In this document: positions 51,825 through 60,725 of the stretch, one piece after another
Layout of the letters: each line of letters opens with the position of its first letter
How positions within the stretch are numbered: position 1 is the first letter of the stretch
Assembly (NCBI GenBank): GCA_963783045.1
Contig: CAWAMD010000004.1
Coordinates: 178,440-242,439, forward strand
Direction of reading: 5' to 3'
From: CAWAMD01 sp963783045
Lineage (GTDB): Bacteria > Actinomycetota > Nitriliruptoria > Nitriliruptorales > Nitriliruptoraceae
Length of the DNA: 64,000 nucleotides
Notes under the pieces: model-generated
What the model saw: only the letters and a program-made list of their open reading frames with translations
Databases searched by the model: none
What the model was told of the DNA's origin: nothing
Program-made: the position numbers and the translations under genes

Positions 51825-53519
51825 TCACGGGGATCGGGTGTAGGTGCTGGTGGGAATGTCGAGTAGGTCGAGGACTTGGCGTTGCAGGTCGGTGAGTTCG
51901 GGCTGGAAGGTCTGGACGAGCTGCCCGTCGTTGACGAGGTGGTGGCGGGCGACGCCGGTGAAGATCTCGAGGACTCGGGCAGCGGTGGGCGCGGCGCAGC
52001 CGCGGTCCTCGGGGTAGAGCGACAGCTCGGTCAGGCCGCGTTCGGCCATGGCGAGCCGGATCTGTCGTTCGATGAGCGCCTGGATGAGCATCGCGATGAA
52101 GTGGCAGCACAGCAGCCCTTCGATCCGGGCCGGGTCGCGGAGGAACATCGGCGCGACCAGCTGGGTGCCCTTGAGCTGGGCGTGACGCTTCTCGAGGTTG
52201 GGTTGCCACTTGTACGCGGTGAGCAGCTCGGCGCCGGTCATGTCCCGATCGTTGCTGATCAGCGGGAAGCAGCCGTCGGAGGCGGCGTCGGCCGCGACCT
52301 GTTCCTCGTCGACGGTGAAGGTCACACGGTGACGGACCCGGACGGTCTTGCGGTAGCGGGTGTTGGTGCCGGGCCGGCCGCGTTTCTCCTGCCGGTAGGT
52401 CTCTTCGTTCTCTTCGATGACCTCGAAGCGGATCCAGCGGCCGGCGTTGGCCTTGGTCAGTGCGGCGACAGCGGCCTGCTCGACCGCGACCGCGGTCTTG
52501 ATCCGCCGCTTGGGTGAGGCGAGCCGCTGGTTGAGGTGGTCGAGCGCGGCGATGCCCCGGGCGATGCGGTCCCGGCGGGTCTCAGCGTCCCGCACGGTCT
52601 TGGCTGTCGAGCGCACCCACACGATGCGGTGGCCCTCGGCCGAGGGCCACGGCGCTTCGCAGGTCTCCCACACCTCCTCGGGCGCGTCGCGGCGGCGAGC
52701 CGGCCGGCGCAGCGCCTCGATCCAGTCCGGTTCGTGGGTGACGATCCAGTTCCGGAACGCACGGTCTTCCTTGCGGGTCGCGGGCAGCACCGCCACGAAC
52801 CGGCCCTGATGCCGGTGGATGTGGTCCATGTTGGTCCGCGTTGCCAGCTTGGAGTCGGCGACGTAGAGGAAGTCGGTCCGGTCGGTCAGCGCGACCAGCC
52901 CGTCCCACGTGGCCACATGCGTGGTGTCGTCGTTGGTGTTGCCGTCCACGGCCCGGTAGGCGATCGGCACCGCACCGTCGGCGGTCACGGTCAAGATCCA
53001 CACCAGCTGCTTGAGATCGGGCCGCTGTGCCTTCGAGTGGCCGTGAACGATCGCGGCGGTGGGCTTGCCCCCACGGGTGCGGCCATCAGCGGCGGCATGG
53101 CTCCCCGCGAACGAGATCGAGGTCGAGTCGTTGTGCAGCTGCGAGACGTCCAGCTCGAAGATCGCGATGGCGTCGAGCACGAGCCGGGTCAGTAGCGATG
53201 CCCGGTCGGCGTCGAACAGCCGCGTCAGCATCCGTCCGACCCGGTCATCGTTCAACAGCTCGCCCTCGCCCGACGCCAGCCCGAGCAGGGCCGGGTCGAA
53301 CGGCGCCGCCCACTCACCGAGTGCGTAGACCGGCCGGCGGTGGATCACCAGGTTGCGGATCACGACTTCGATCGCGGTGGCCGGGGCGAGCTTGAGACGG
53401 CGGTCGGTGTGCGGCAGGAACGTCTCCAGCAGTTCGGTCAACCCCAGCCGATCCGCGAAGGCGTTGATGATCGGCAACGGCCCCAGCTGGTGGGTGTCGA
53501 GCTCGAAGTTGTCTGCCAC
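51825..53519 (-). CDS. IS1634-family (IS4-like DDE) transposase
   Basis: About 564 residues. Catalytic triad candidates: Asp in LHNDSTSISF, Asp in FLYVADSKLAT, and Glu in YKWQPNLEKRHAQLKG (the YREK-like box of IS4 relatives). N-terminal LGPLPIINAFADRLGL is typical of the family. GTG at 53519 has CAGGAG 7 nt upstream; the frame also opens 10 codons earlier at 53549. No frameshift or stop, so it should be functional. Confidence 0.93.
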   Translation of the reverse strand: MADNFELDTHQLGPLPIINAFADRLGLTELLETFLPHTDRRLKLAPATAIEVVIRNLVIHRRPVYALGEWAAPFDPALLGLASGEGELLNDDRVGRMLTRLFDADRASLLTRLVLDAIAIFELDVSQLHNDSTSISFAGSHAAADGRTRGGKPTAAIVHGHSKAQRPDLKQLVWILTVTADGAVPIAYRAVDGNTNDDTTHVATWDGLVALTDRTDFLYVADSKLATRTNMDHIHRHQGRFVAVLPATRKEDRAFRNWIVTHEPDWIEALRRPARRRDAPEEVWETCEAPWPSAEGHRIVWVRSTAKTVRDAETRRDRIARGIAALDHLNQRLASPKRRIKTAVAVEQAAVAALTKANAGRWIRFEVIEENEETYRQEKRGRPGTNTRYRKTVRVRHRVTFTVDEEQVAADAASDGCFPLISNDRDMTGAELLTAYKWQPNLEKRHAQLKGTQLVAPMFLRDPARIEGLLCCHFIAMLIQALIERQIRLAMAERGLTELSLYPEDRGCAAPTAARVLEIFTGVARHHLVNDGQLVQTFQPELTDLQRQVLDLLDIPTSTYTRSP

Positions 53520-53555
53520 CGCGGGTCTCCTGGTCACGCAGCCTTGCACTCCTGT

Positions 53556-53579
53556 TCCTTCAACGTATACGCTGAAGGA
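53556..53579. promoter_or_regulatory. palindrome in the divergent promoter region of the insertion sequence
   Basis: TCCTTCA-N10-TGAAGGA with GTATAC at the centre, in the 91-bp gap between the transposase and the small gene. A plausible operator for the small protein or the transposase. Confidence 0.45.
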
Positions 53580-53610
53580 TCAGGAGCCACGCAACCACGA
53601 CACGAGACCG

Positions 53611-53955
53611 ATGGACCCCCAACCATCATCCCGCGAGCAGCGCCGGGCGCAGCAGCGCATCGCCCGCGCCCTGGGCGAGATCGGCTTCGCGCTGCCCGGC
53701 AGCATCACCGAACGGATGATGCGCTGCGGCAAGAAGGTCTGCCGCTGCAAGGACGACCCGCCCCAGCTCCACGGGCCCTACATCCAGTGGACCCGAACCG
53801 TCGCGGGCAAGACCGTCACCAAGCTGCTCACCCCCGAGCAGCTCGAGCGCTACCAGCCGTGGTTCGACAACGCCCGGCAGCTACGCGCACTCGCGACCGA
53901 GCTCGAAACCGTCTCGATCGAAGCGATCATCACCGCCGAAGGATGGGGCCGCTAA
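53611..53955 (+). CDS. DUF6788-like accessory protein of the insertion sequence
   Basis: 114 residues. RMMRCGKKVCRCKDDPPQLHGPYIQWTR (C-x4-C-x-C, perhaps metal-binding) with KTVTKLLTPEQLERYQPWFDNARQL matches a small protein that regularly accompanies IS1634-type transposases. Role unknown; an accessory or regulatory function in transposition is likely. The frame is open upstream but ATG 53611 begins the conserved part. Confidence 0.8.
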   Translation: MDPQPSSREQRRAQQRIARALGEIGFALPGSITERMMRCGKKVCRCKDDPPQLHGPYIQWTRTVAGKTVTKLLTPEQLERYQPWFDNARQLRALATELETVSIEAIITAEGWGR

Positions 53956-53986
53956 CTAAACGCTGTCGAGACGTGCGGAAAGCGAG
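53955..53986 (-). repeat. right terminal inverted repeat of the insertion sequence
   Basis: Complementary partner of 51786-51817, ending GGAAAGCGAG; followed by the right ACCAAT copy at 53987-53992. Confidence 0.9.
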
Positions 53987-54053
53987 ACCAATGCCCATCA
54001 ATTCGGGCTTACGTGAAGCGAAGGGCCGGCGACCAGTCTGTTCCTGTCGCGCC

Positions 54054-54090
54054 GAAGGGGAGGGACCCGCGCTTCGGGACCCTCCCCTTC
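54054..54090 (-). terminator. terminator of the collagen-like gene
   Basis: A perfect 11-bp stem GAAGGGGAGGG/CCCTCCCCTTC encloses a second CCCG/CGGG stem, starting 16 nt after the collagen-like stop. Confidence 0.7.
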
Positions 54091-54105
54091 ACCTAGTTCG
54101 TCACC

Positions 54106-54723
54106 CTAGGAAGCAGCGGACGGAACAGGCTTGGCGCACAGCACGTATGCGTAGACGGTCACCGCAGCGCCGCCGGTCGGGTGCAGATTGTGGACGCGCA
54201 CCTTCCACTTGTTCATCGCAACCGGGTCGTAGTCCTCGTCGTAGGTCCACGACGGGGAGGAGTCGAAGACGCGAACGGACTGTGCGTCAGACGGCTTCAC
54301 ACCGAAACCACCGCCAGTCGCGACGGCGTCCGAATCGGGGCACGCAACTGTGATGGCCTGCGTCGTAGTCGGCGTGACCGCGGGTACCTGAACGGTCGTA
54401 GCGTTACCCTCAGCCAGCGTGAATCCTGGCCCCTGGGGCCCCTGGGGCCCCTGCGGCCCCTGCGGCCCCTGCGGCCCCTGCGGCCCCTGCGGCCCCTGCG
54501 GCCCCTCGGCGTTCCAGGTGACTTCCGTCTCCTTGTCGCTCTTGCAGTCGGCGGACTCATTGACCACGATGTGACCCTTGACCTCCGACTTGTCGTTCTT
54601 CACACAGGCGTGGAAGACGTTGCTGCCAGGGTCGGTCTGCCCGAAGGCGACGCCGCCCGCAACCGTGCCAGCGACCAGCACGGCGGAAACGAGCCCCACT
54701 GCCAAGGAAGTTCTGCGTGACAT
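54106..54723 (-). CDS. secreted collagen-like protein with GPQ repeats
   Basis: 205 residues: signal peptide (about 1-29, cleavage near AFG-QT), a short Cys-containing domain (FHACVKNDKSEVKGHIVV...ADCKSD), eight consecutive Gly-Pro-Gln triplets (about 74-98), and a C-terminal beta domain with two further cysteines (ITVACPDSDAVATGGGFGV, YAYVLCAKP). Bacterial collagen-like stretches trimerise on the cell surface, though eight triplets is very short. Upstream sequence is AT-richer with a TTGACA word. Expression may be set by the adjacent two-component genes (inference). Confidence 0.85.
   Translation of the reverse strand: MSRRTSLAVGLVSAVLVAGTVAGGVAFGQTDPGSNVFHACVKNDKSEVKGHIVVNESADCKSDKETEVTWNAEGPQGPQGPQGPQGPQGPQGPQGPQGPGFTLAEGNATTVQVPAVTPTTTQAITVACPDSDAVATGGGFGVKPSDAQSVRVFDSSPSWTYDEDYDPVAMNKWKVRVHNLHPTGGAAVTVYAYVLCAKPVPSAAS
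54421..54512 (-). repeat. 9-bp tandem repeat encoding Gly-Pro-Gln
   Basis: About eight copies of a 9-bp unit (GGCCCCTGC or GGCCCCTGG on the plus strand), each one GPQ triplet. Two near-identical blocks suggest expansion by slippage; length changes stay in frame. Confidence 0.88.
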
Positions 54724-54957
54724 AGAAATCTCCGGCTATCTCGACGGGGACATTCCCCCCGGTTGATGTCCGTAGCATTCCAGTCAGCATGTAATGCTCC
54801 ATCGTCATAATTGGGTAAATGTCAAGTCAGCGCGAAACGTCTGCCGTCGTTATGGGGCCCCGATATGTGGCACGTTCTCGTCGGGCGCAATCGCTCGTCA
54901 GCAGTAAGTGGAGGACTCGCGGATGAGAGGGCCAGGCGTTCCTCGGTCGGACAAGGA

Positions 54958-55614
54958 TCACCTGGGGGACTGCCATTGCCAGCCCGCCTCGTGCGCCCGC
55001 GCCGTCGCGGCGAGCTGCGAGCTGACCCCGAGCTTCGACAGGATCGCGCGGACCTGGGTGCGGACGGTCGCGAGCGAGACGACTGCCCTCTTCGCGATCT
55101 GCTCGACCGACTCTCCGCGCATCAGCGCGCCCAGCACCTCGGCCTCCCGCGGCGTGAGCGCCGCGAACGGTGCCAGTCGCTCCTCCTGCTCCGCTTCGTG
55201 CTTCCGCAGAAGCGCGAGATGCTCCTCGCGCTCGTGAGCCGTCAGCAGCGTCCCATCACGCAAGGCCTGCCCGACGGCGGCGAGCAGCTGGTCGAAGGAC
55301 GACGACTTGTCCACGATCCCGACCGCCCCGGCACGGACGCAGCGGGCCTGCCGGACCGCGTCGGTGACTCCGGTGACCATGACCACGGTCGTCTCTTCCG
55401 CCAGAACAGGGATGAGGTCGGTGGCGTCGCCACCATCGCCCAGGTCGAGGTCGAGCAGCAGCAGCGTCGGCTCGACGGCTCGGACCGCGCTGACGAGGTC
55501 TCCGCTGGCGAGCGGGTCGATGACCGAGACCAGGACGCCATTGGCCGAGAGCGCCGTTGCGAGCGTGTGGGCGATCAGCCCGTGGTCGTCGACGACGGCA
55601 ACGCGTGAGCCCAT
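54958..55614 (-). CDS. NarL/LuxR-type response regulator
   Basis: 218 residues: receiver with D9-D10 and phospho-Asp55 in LLLLDLDLG, Lys in IVDKSSSF, then a LuxR helix-turn-helix (LTPREAEVLGALMRGESVEQIAKRAVVSLATVRTQVRAILSKLGV). Likely partner of the kinase at 55944-57458, from which it is separated by a receiver-like gene on the other strand. Its target may be the collagen-like gene just downstream. Confidence 0.9.
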   Translation of the reverse strand: MGSRVAVVDDHGLIAHTLATALSANGVLVSVIDPLASGDLVSAVRAVEPTLLLLDLDLGDGGDATDLIPVLAEETTVVMVTGVTDAVRQARCVRAGAVGIVDKSSSFDQLLAAVGQALRDGTLLTAHEREEHLALLRKHEAEQEERLAPFAALTPREAEVLGALMRGESVEQIAKRAVVSLATVRTQVRAILSKLGVSSQLAATARAHEAGWQWQSPR

Positions 55615-55670
55615 GGCATGTCATCCATCTGCATGATGACGTCCGGCCGGTCGTGCTGTTGCCTGAGCCC

Positions 55671-55988
55671 ATGCTCAGCGACAAGGACCGACCGCTCCAC
55701 ATTGCTCTTGCAGCCGCGCCTCGCCTGCTGGCCGACAGCCTGCGGTCACTGCTGACCGACGCCGGCGTCATATTCGTCGTGCCACCCGACGATAGGGGTG
55801 AGGTCTTCGACGTCGCAATCGTCACGGAGGGCGGACCCGAGGTTCGGGCGCATCTGACGATCTTCCTCGAGGAAGGGCCGCAACGGACGGGAGGGGCGGC
55901 GGTGCTGGACGACCGCGGGAACCGTCTTGTCCTGCTCGACGGCCTAGCGAACGTCGTGGAGTTCGTTCGTGCCTACGTCGCCAGATGA
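55671..55988 (+). CDS. receiver-like (pseudo-receiver) protein, 105 aa
   Basis: Starts MLSDKDRPLHIALAAAPRLLADSLRSLLTDAGV, which resembles the first helices of a NarL receiver, but the acidic pair is replaced (ALAAAP) and no phospho-Asp box follows. The C-terminus VLDDRGNRLVLLDGLANVVEFVRAYV fits the end of a receiver fold. It overlaps the kinase 3' end by 45 nt on the opposite strand. It is oriented opposite to both two-component genes; it may titrate or modulate them. Moderate confidence that it is expressed. Confidence 0.5.
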   Translation: MLSDKDRPLHIALAAAPRLLADSLRSLLTDAGVIFVVPPDDRGEVFDVAIVTEGGPEVRAHLTIFLEEGPQRTGGAAVLDDRGNRLVLLDGLANVVEFVRAYVAR

Positions 55989-57458
55989 CGACCCGCCGGC
56001 CCGACAGGTCATGACGAAGCACGCACCACCGTCATGAGCGTCGTAGGTCAGATCGCCGCCGAGCTGCAGCATGAGACGGCGGGCAACGTGCAGGCCGAGT
56101 CCCTCCCCTCTCGCGCTGTCGTTGAGCCGTACCCCCGGCTCGAAGACGAGCTCCTCGAAGCCGTCGGGCACACCGGGCCCGTCATCGACCACCCGCACCT
56201 CGACCAACTCCCCGTCGCGACGCACGTCGATGCGGACCGGGCGGCCGTCCCCGCACCCGCCGTGGCGTTCCGCATTCGCCAGCAGGTTCGCGAGCACCTG
56301 CCGGAGCGACGTGAGGTCGCCGTGGACCTCCCCGTCGGCATCGCCGTTCACCTGGACCGCCAGTCCGCGGGAGCGCGCGAGCTGAACCTCGGGATCGAGC
56401 GCCCGCGCCAGCGGCAACCGGGCGGCCCGAGACCGGTCCTCGTCGAAGACGAGCCGGCGCAGGTGCTCGATCCCGGAGAGGACGGCGTGCTCGAGGAGCT
56501 CGCGGTCCTCGGTCGACAGGCGTTCCTTGTGCCGCTCGAGGGTCAGCGTGGCACCCTCGATCGCTGTCAGTGCATTGCCGATCTCGTGGCGCCGCTCCCG
56601 CAGATCGCTCTGTGTCTCCGCCTCCGTTCGGCGACGGTGCAGCTCGACTGTGAGCAGATCGGTTCGTCGACCGATGGCGAGCCGGGTGATCGACAAGACG
56701 GACCCGACCGCTGCGATCAGCAGCCCGCAGACACGGACGGTCGCCGCATCGACGAGCCATGCCGAGTCGATCATCCAGCTCAGGAACCGCATCGCCTCGG
56801 CAAGCGCGACCGCCAGCGCCGTCCACGACACCCAGCCGATCAGCACACACCGACGGTCGATTGCCCGGACGAGACCGATGATGCCGACGAGCGCCCACAG
56901 CGCCGCGAGCAGCAGATGGCCGCCGGCCACAGCGCTCGCGCTCCCCCACCAGCCAACCAGGGTGAGGCTCAGGACTCCCCACAGCCCTGCGACCGACCAC
57001 GTGGCGACAAGAGCCAGGCGCGTCGGTCGGAGGCCCGTGTGCACGTCCGGCCCCCAGAGCGCGTGTCCCAGGAACAGCGCCGCGGCGATCGATACGACGA
57101 TCCGCAGCAGCGCCAACGCCCCGGTCGGGAGGCCCGTACCCGCCGAGAGGTCGAGGAGGGCCGTCGCCGCCCACCCGAGAGCTGCGGCGGCCACCAGCAT
57201 TCCCCGCACCTGCCCGGTCGCCCGTCGGTGCAGGAGAGCGGCGATGACGACCACGGCCGCGAGAGCCAGCGCCGTCGCTCGCAGCGCCGGCACGACCTCG
57301 GGCCGTGGCTCCCCGGCGGGTGCGACCTGCGTCACCCAGGTGAGCAGGGCGACGGACACTCCCAACGTCACCCCCGCCACGAGCCAGCTGCGACCGAGCG
57401 TCGTGCTCTCCGGCGGCCTCGAGCGACGGTCCGGTCCTCGATACGCCTCTGCGGCCAC
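55944..57458 (-). CDS. membrane sensor histidine kinase with multi-helix sensor domain
   Basis: 504 residues. After an N-terminal YRGPDRR motif come about eight membrane helices (about 24-260) with little extracytoplasmic sequence, so an intramembrane signal is likely. The H-box is RERRHEIGNALTAIEG with His291; the HATPase has LANLLANAERHG, DDGPGVPDG and GEGLGLHVARRL. Related H-boxes occur in actinobacterial NarL-partner kinases. Cognate regulator is probably the gene at 54958. Confidence 0.88.
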   Translation of the reverse strand: MAAEAYRGPDRRSRPPESTTLGRSWLVAGVTLGVSVALLTWVTQVAPAGEPRPEVVPALRATALALAAVVVIAALLHRRATGQVRGMLVAAAALGWAATALLDLSAGTGLPTGALALLRIVVSIAAALFLGHALWGPDVHTGLRPTRLALVATWSVAGLWGVLSLTLVGWWGSASAVAGGHLLLAALWALVGIIGLVRAIDRRCVLIGWVSWTALAVALAEAMRFLSWMIDSAWLVDAATVRVCGLLIAAVGSVLSITRLAIGRRTDLLTVELHRRRTEAETQSDLRERRHEIGNALTAIEGATLTLERHKERLSTEDRELLEHAVLSGIEHLRRLVFDEDRSRAARLPLARALDPEVQLARSRGLAVQVNGDADGEVHGDLTSLRQVLANLLANAERHGGCGDGRPVRIDVRRDGELVEVRVVDDGPGVPDGFEELVFEPGVRLNDSARGEGLGLHVARRLMLQLGGDLTYDAHDGGACFVMTCRAGGSSSGDVGTNELHDVR

Positions 57459-57648
57459 GCTGTCCCCCCAACGACGAGCTTCCCCTGGCTCGCGTCTGGC
57501 ACGCTACTGCCTGAGACGCGCCATCGGACCACTCAGCGTGGGGTTTGTCGGGGATGCGCGGCCACTGCGCGTTACCAAGCATCCACACGTGTATGGCGGA
57601 CGCCTGGGCAGCGAAGCCTTTGATCCACCCGACGCGACGGAGACGTCG

Positions 57649-57683
57649 AGCGCCCCGCCCGAGGACTGCTCGGGCGGGGCGCT
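57649..57683 (-). terminator. very strong terminator hairpin after secA
   Basis: A perfect 15-bp stem (AGCGCCCCGCCCGAG and its complement) with a 5-nt loop, 40 nt past the secA stop. Confidence 0.8.
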
Positions 57684-57722
57684 CTTCGTCAGGCGGTCAG
57701 GGCGTCATGACGAGCAAGCGCG

Positions 57723-60700
57723 TCAGGCGCCGTGGCATTTCTTGAACTTCTTGCCGCTGCCGCAGGGGCACGGGTCGTTGCGGCCCACGTTGGCGTACAC
57801 GTCCTCGTTGGACTTCTTGTACGTGCCGCCGGCCGCGACCTGACGCACGGTCGTGCCGTCGTCGCGGGTCTCGCGGCCCGCAGCCGTCTGGCCGCCGCCA
57901 CCGCCGCCGCCCGAGGCCGCCGGCGAGTAGTTCGCCGACCCGCCGCTCGTCGCGGAGCTGTAGGAGAGCCGCGACGGCTCCTTCGGCTGCTCGAACTCGA
58001 CGTGCGGGGCACCCGCCTGCGCGGGCTCCTCGCCCTTCGGGGTCGCCGCGACCTCGCCGCCGGACTCGCCGTCGCCAGCTTCCTGCCCGTCGCCCGCCGC
58101 CTGCCCGTTCCCGGATCCGGCGCCGACCTTCGGGCCGGACGCGGCGGTCTGTGCCGCGGACGACGCGTTGACCTGGACACCGCCACCGCCGGCCTGCGCC
58201 GGGGCGCCCTCCTCCTGCTGCTGGACCGGCAGGTGGAAGAAGTAGGCGACCGACTCCTCCTTCACGCCGTCCATCATGATCATGAAGGAGTCGTAGGCCT
58301 CGCGCTGGTATTCGACGAGCGGGTCGCGCTGGCCGACCGCACGCAGTCCGATGCCGTCCCGCAGGGCGTCCATCTCGTAGAGGTGCTCGCGCCACTTGCG
58401 GTCGACGACGCTCAGGATCACGCGGCGCTCGATCTCGCGCATGATCTCCTCGCCGCCGACCTCCTCCTCACGCCTGCGGTACGCCTCGTTCGCGTTCTCG
58501 ATGAGCCCTTCGAGCAGATCCTCGCGCTCGATCGTCTCGAGGTCCATCGACTCGAAGTCGTAGGTCACCTCGAACAGCTGCCCGAGGTGGTCGCGCAGCC
58601 CGTCGATGTCCCACTCCTCGGGGAAGACCCCCGGAGCCGCGAACATGTTGACGGACTCCTCGACGGCGTCGTGGATGTACTTCGTGGACAGCTCGCCGAC
58701 CGCGTCGAGGTCGCCCTCGAGCAGCCGCTGACGCTGCCCGTAGATGACCTTGCGCTGCTCGTTGAGGACGTCGTCGTACTTCAGCACGTTCTTGCGGATG
58801 TCGAAGTTGCGGGACTCGACCTGCCGCTGCGCGTTCGCGACGGCCTTCGTGACCCACTTGTGCTCGATCGGCACGTCCTCGGGGATCTTCAGCCGCGTCA
58901 TGATCTTGTCGACCGCCGACGCGTTGAACAGCCGCATCAGGTCGTCCTGCAGCGACAGGAAGAACCGCGACTCGCCCGGGTCGCCCTGACGGCCCGAGCG
59001 GCCGCGCAGCTGATTGTCGATCCGCCGCGACTCGTGCCGCTCGGTCCCCATCACGTACAGCCCGCCGGACTCGACGACCCGCTTGTGGTCCTCGGCGGTT
59101 TTCGCCTCCCAGCGCTCGAGCGCCTCGGCGTAGACGCGCTGCTTCTCGTCCTCGTCGGTCTCCGGATCGAGCTTGAGGACCTCGTCCTTGGCCATCTCCT
59201 CGGGGTTGCCACCGAGCAGGATGTCGGTGCCGCGACCGGCCATGTTCGTCGAGACCGTGACGGCGCCGGGGCGACCGGCCTGCGAGACGATGTGCGCCTC
59301 ACGGGCGTGGTTCTTCGCGTTCAGGACCTCGTGCTTGATGCCCTGCTTCTTCAGCAGCGCCGACAGGTACTCGGACTTCGCCACGTCGACGGTGCCGACC
59401 AGGACCGGCTGGCCCTTCTCGTTCCGCTCCGCGATGTCCTCGACGACCGAGGCGAACTTCGCCTCCTCGGTCTTGTAGATGAGGTCGGCACGGTCGTCGC
59501 GGATCATCGGCATGTTGGTCGGGACGACGACGACGCCGAGCTCGTAGATCTCCTTGAACTCGACCTCTTCGGTCTTGGCCGTCCCGGTCATGCCGGCGAG
59601 CTTGTCGTAGGTGCGGTAGTAGTTCTGGAGGGTGACGGTCGCGAGCGTCTGGTTCTCCTCCTTGATCCGCACCCCTTCCTTGGCCTCGATGGACTGGTGG
59701 AGCCCCTCGGAGTAGCGCCGGCCTTCGAGCACACGGCCGGTGTGCTCGTCGACGATCTTCACCTCACCGTCGACCACGATGTACTCGCGGTCCCGCTTGA
59801 ACAGCTCCTTCGCCTTCAAGGAGTTCTGCAGGTGGTGGACGAGCGGGGTGTTCACCGACTCGTAGAGGTTGTCCATACCGAGCAGCTGCTCGACCTTGTG
59901 GACGCCCTCCTCGGTCACGGCGACCGTGCGCTTGGCCTCGTCGACGACGTAGTGGCCGGTCGTCTCGCCGTGGCCGAGGTCCTCACCGCGCTTGAGGTTC
60001 GGAGCGATCCGCCGGGCGAAGATCTGGTACCACTGCGCGCTCTGCTCGGCCGGGCCGGAGATGATCAGCGGCGTGCGGGCCTCGTCGACGAGGATCGAGT
60101 CGACCTCGTCGAGCAGCGCGAAGTTGTGGCCGCGCTGGACCTGCTGCGACTTGTCCCACGCCATGTTGTCGCGCAGATAGTCGAACCCGAACTCGTTCGT
60201 GGTGCCGTAGGTGACGTCGCAGCGGTAGGCCTCCTGCTTGGACTCGCGGGTCTGCTGCGACCAGACGGTCCCGACGGTCAGCCCGAGGAAGCGGTGGACG
60301 CGACCCATCCACTCGGCGTCGCGCCGCGCCAGGTACTCGTTGACGGTGACGAGGTGGACGCCCTCGCCCGCCAGGGCGTTGAGGTAGACCGGCATCGTCG
60401 AGGTGAGCGTCTTTCCCTCACCGGTCTTCATCTCGGCGATGTTGCCGTCGTGCAGCGCGGCGGCGCCGAACACCTGCACGTCGAAGGGCCGCTGGTGCAG
60501 CGTGCGCCAAGCAGCCTCGCGGACGACCGCGAACGACTCGACCTGGATGTCGTCGAGCGTGGCCCCGTCGGCCAGCCGCTGCTTGAACTCGTCGGTCTTC
60601 GCGCGCAGCTCGGCGTCCGAGAGCCGCTCCATGTCGTCGCTCAGCTCGTTGACGGCATCCGCGATCTTCCACAGCTGCTTCGCCTTGCGGCCTTCCCCCA

Positions 60701-60725
60701 GCCGCAGGATCTTGTCGAGAACCAT
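57723..60725 (-). CDS. secA: preprotein translocase ATPase SecA
   Basis: Motor of the Sec export pathway. 1000 residues: Walker A MKTGEGKTLTSTM, DEAD-type LLDEVDSILVDEARTPLIISG, GRGTDILLGGNPE and QLRGRSGRQGDPG. A long Gly/Ala/Ser-rich linker (about 845-975) precedes the C-terminal zinc motif CPCGSGKKFKKCHG (C-x-C-x8-C-H), which binds SecB or ribosomes. Located next to hpf and comF as secA1 is in mycobacteria. Confidence 0.97.
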   Translation of the reverse strand: MVLDKILRLGEGRKAKQLWKIADAVNELSDDMERLSDAELRAKTDEFKQRLADGATLDDIQVESFAVVREAAWRTLHQRPFDVQVFGAAALHDGNIAEMKTGEGKTLTSTMPVYLNALAGEGVHLVTVNEYLARRDAEWMGRVHRFLGLTVGTVWSQQTRESKQEAYRCDVTYGTTNEFGFDYLRDNMAWDKSQQVQRGHNFALLDEVDSILVDEARTPLIISGPAEQSAQWYQIFARRIAPNLKRGEDLGHGETTGHYVVDEAKRTVAVTEEGVHKVEQLLGMDNLYESVNTPLVHHLQNSLKAKELFKRDREYIVVDGEVKIVDEHTGRVLEGRRYSEGLHQSIEAKEGVRIKEENQTLATVTLQNYYRTYDKLAGMTGTAKTEEVEFKEIYELGVVVVPTNMPMIRDDRADLIYKTEEAKFASVVEDIAERNEKGQPVLVGTVDVAKSEYLSALLKKQGIKHEVLNAKNHAREAHIVSQAGRPGAVTVSTNMAGRGTDILLGGNPEEMAKDEVLKLDPETDEDEKQRVYAEALERWEAKTAEDHKRVVESGGLYVMGTERHESRRIDNQLRGRSGRQGDPGESRFFLSLQDDLMRLFNASAVDKIMTRLKIPEDVPIEHKWVTKAVANAQRQVESRNFDIRKNVLKYDDVLNEQRKVIYGQRQRLLEGDLDAVGELSTKYIHDAVEESVNMFAAPGVFPEEWDIDGLRDHLGQLFEVTYDFESMDLETIEREDLLEGLIENANEAYRRREEEVGGEEIMREIERRVILSVVDRKWREHLYEMDALRDGIGLRAVGQRDPLVEYQREAYDSFMIMMDGVKEESVAYFFHLPVQQQEEGAPAQAGGGGVQVNASSAAQTAASGPKVGAGSGNGQAAGDGQEAGDGESGGEVAATPKGEEPAQAGAPHVEFEQPKEPSRLSYSSATSGGSANYSPAASGGGGGGGQTAAGRETRDDGTTVRQVAAGGTYKKSNEDVYANVGRNDPCPCGSGKKFKKCHGA

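Larger units (their letters stand above)
51786..53986. mobile_element. IS1634-family insertion sequence, complete, 2201 bp
   Basis: Bounded by imperfect inverted repeats (51786-51817 and 53955-53986), both starting CTCGCTTTCCGCACGTCT and resuming CAGCGTTT after a 3-nt mismatch. A 6-bp direct repeat ACCAAT flanks it (51780-51785 and 53987-53992), which is the expected target duplication. It carries a transposase (minus) and a divergent small gene (plus). All parts look intact, so the insertion is recent or still mobile. It landed in an intergenic region between DUF6459 and the collagen-like gene. Confidence 0.93.

Noticed and set aside
54811..55608. Plus-strand open frame opposite the NarL-type regulator
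   Set aside because: Antisense shadow; the minus-strand receiver and LuxR motifs are clear.
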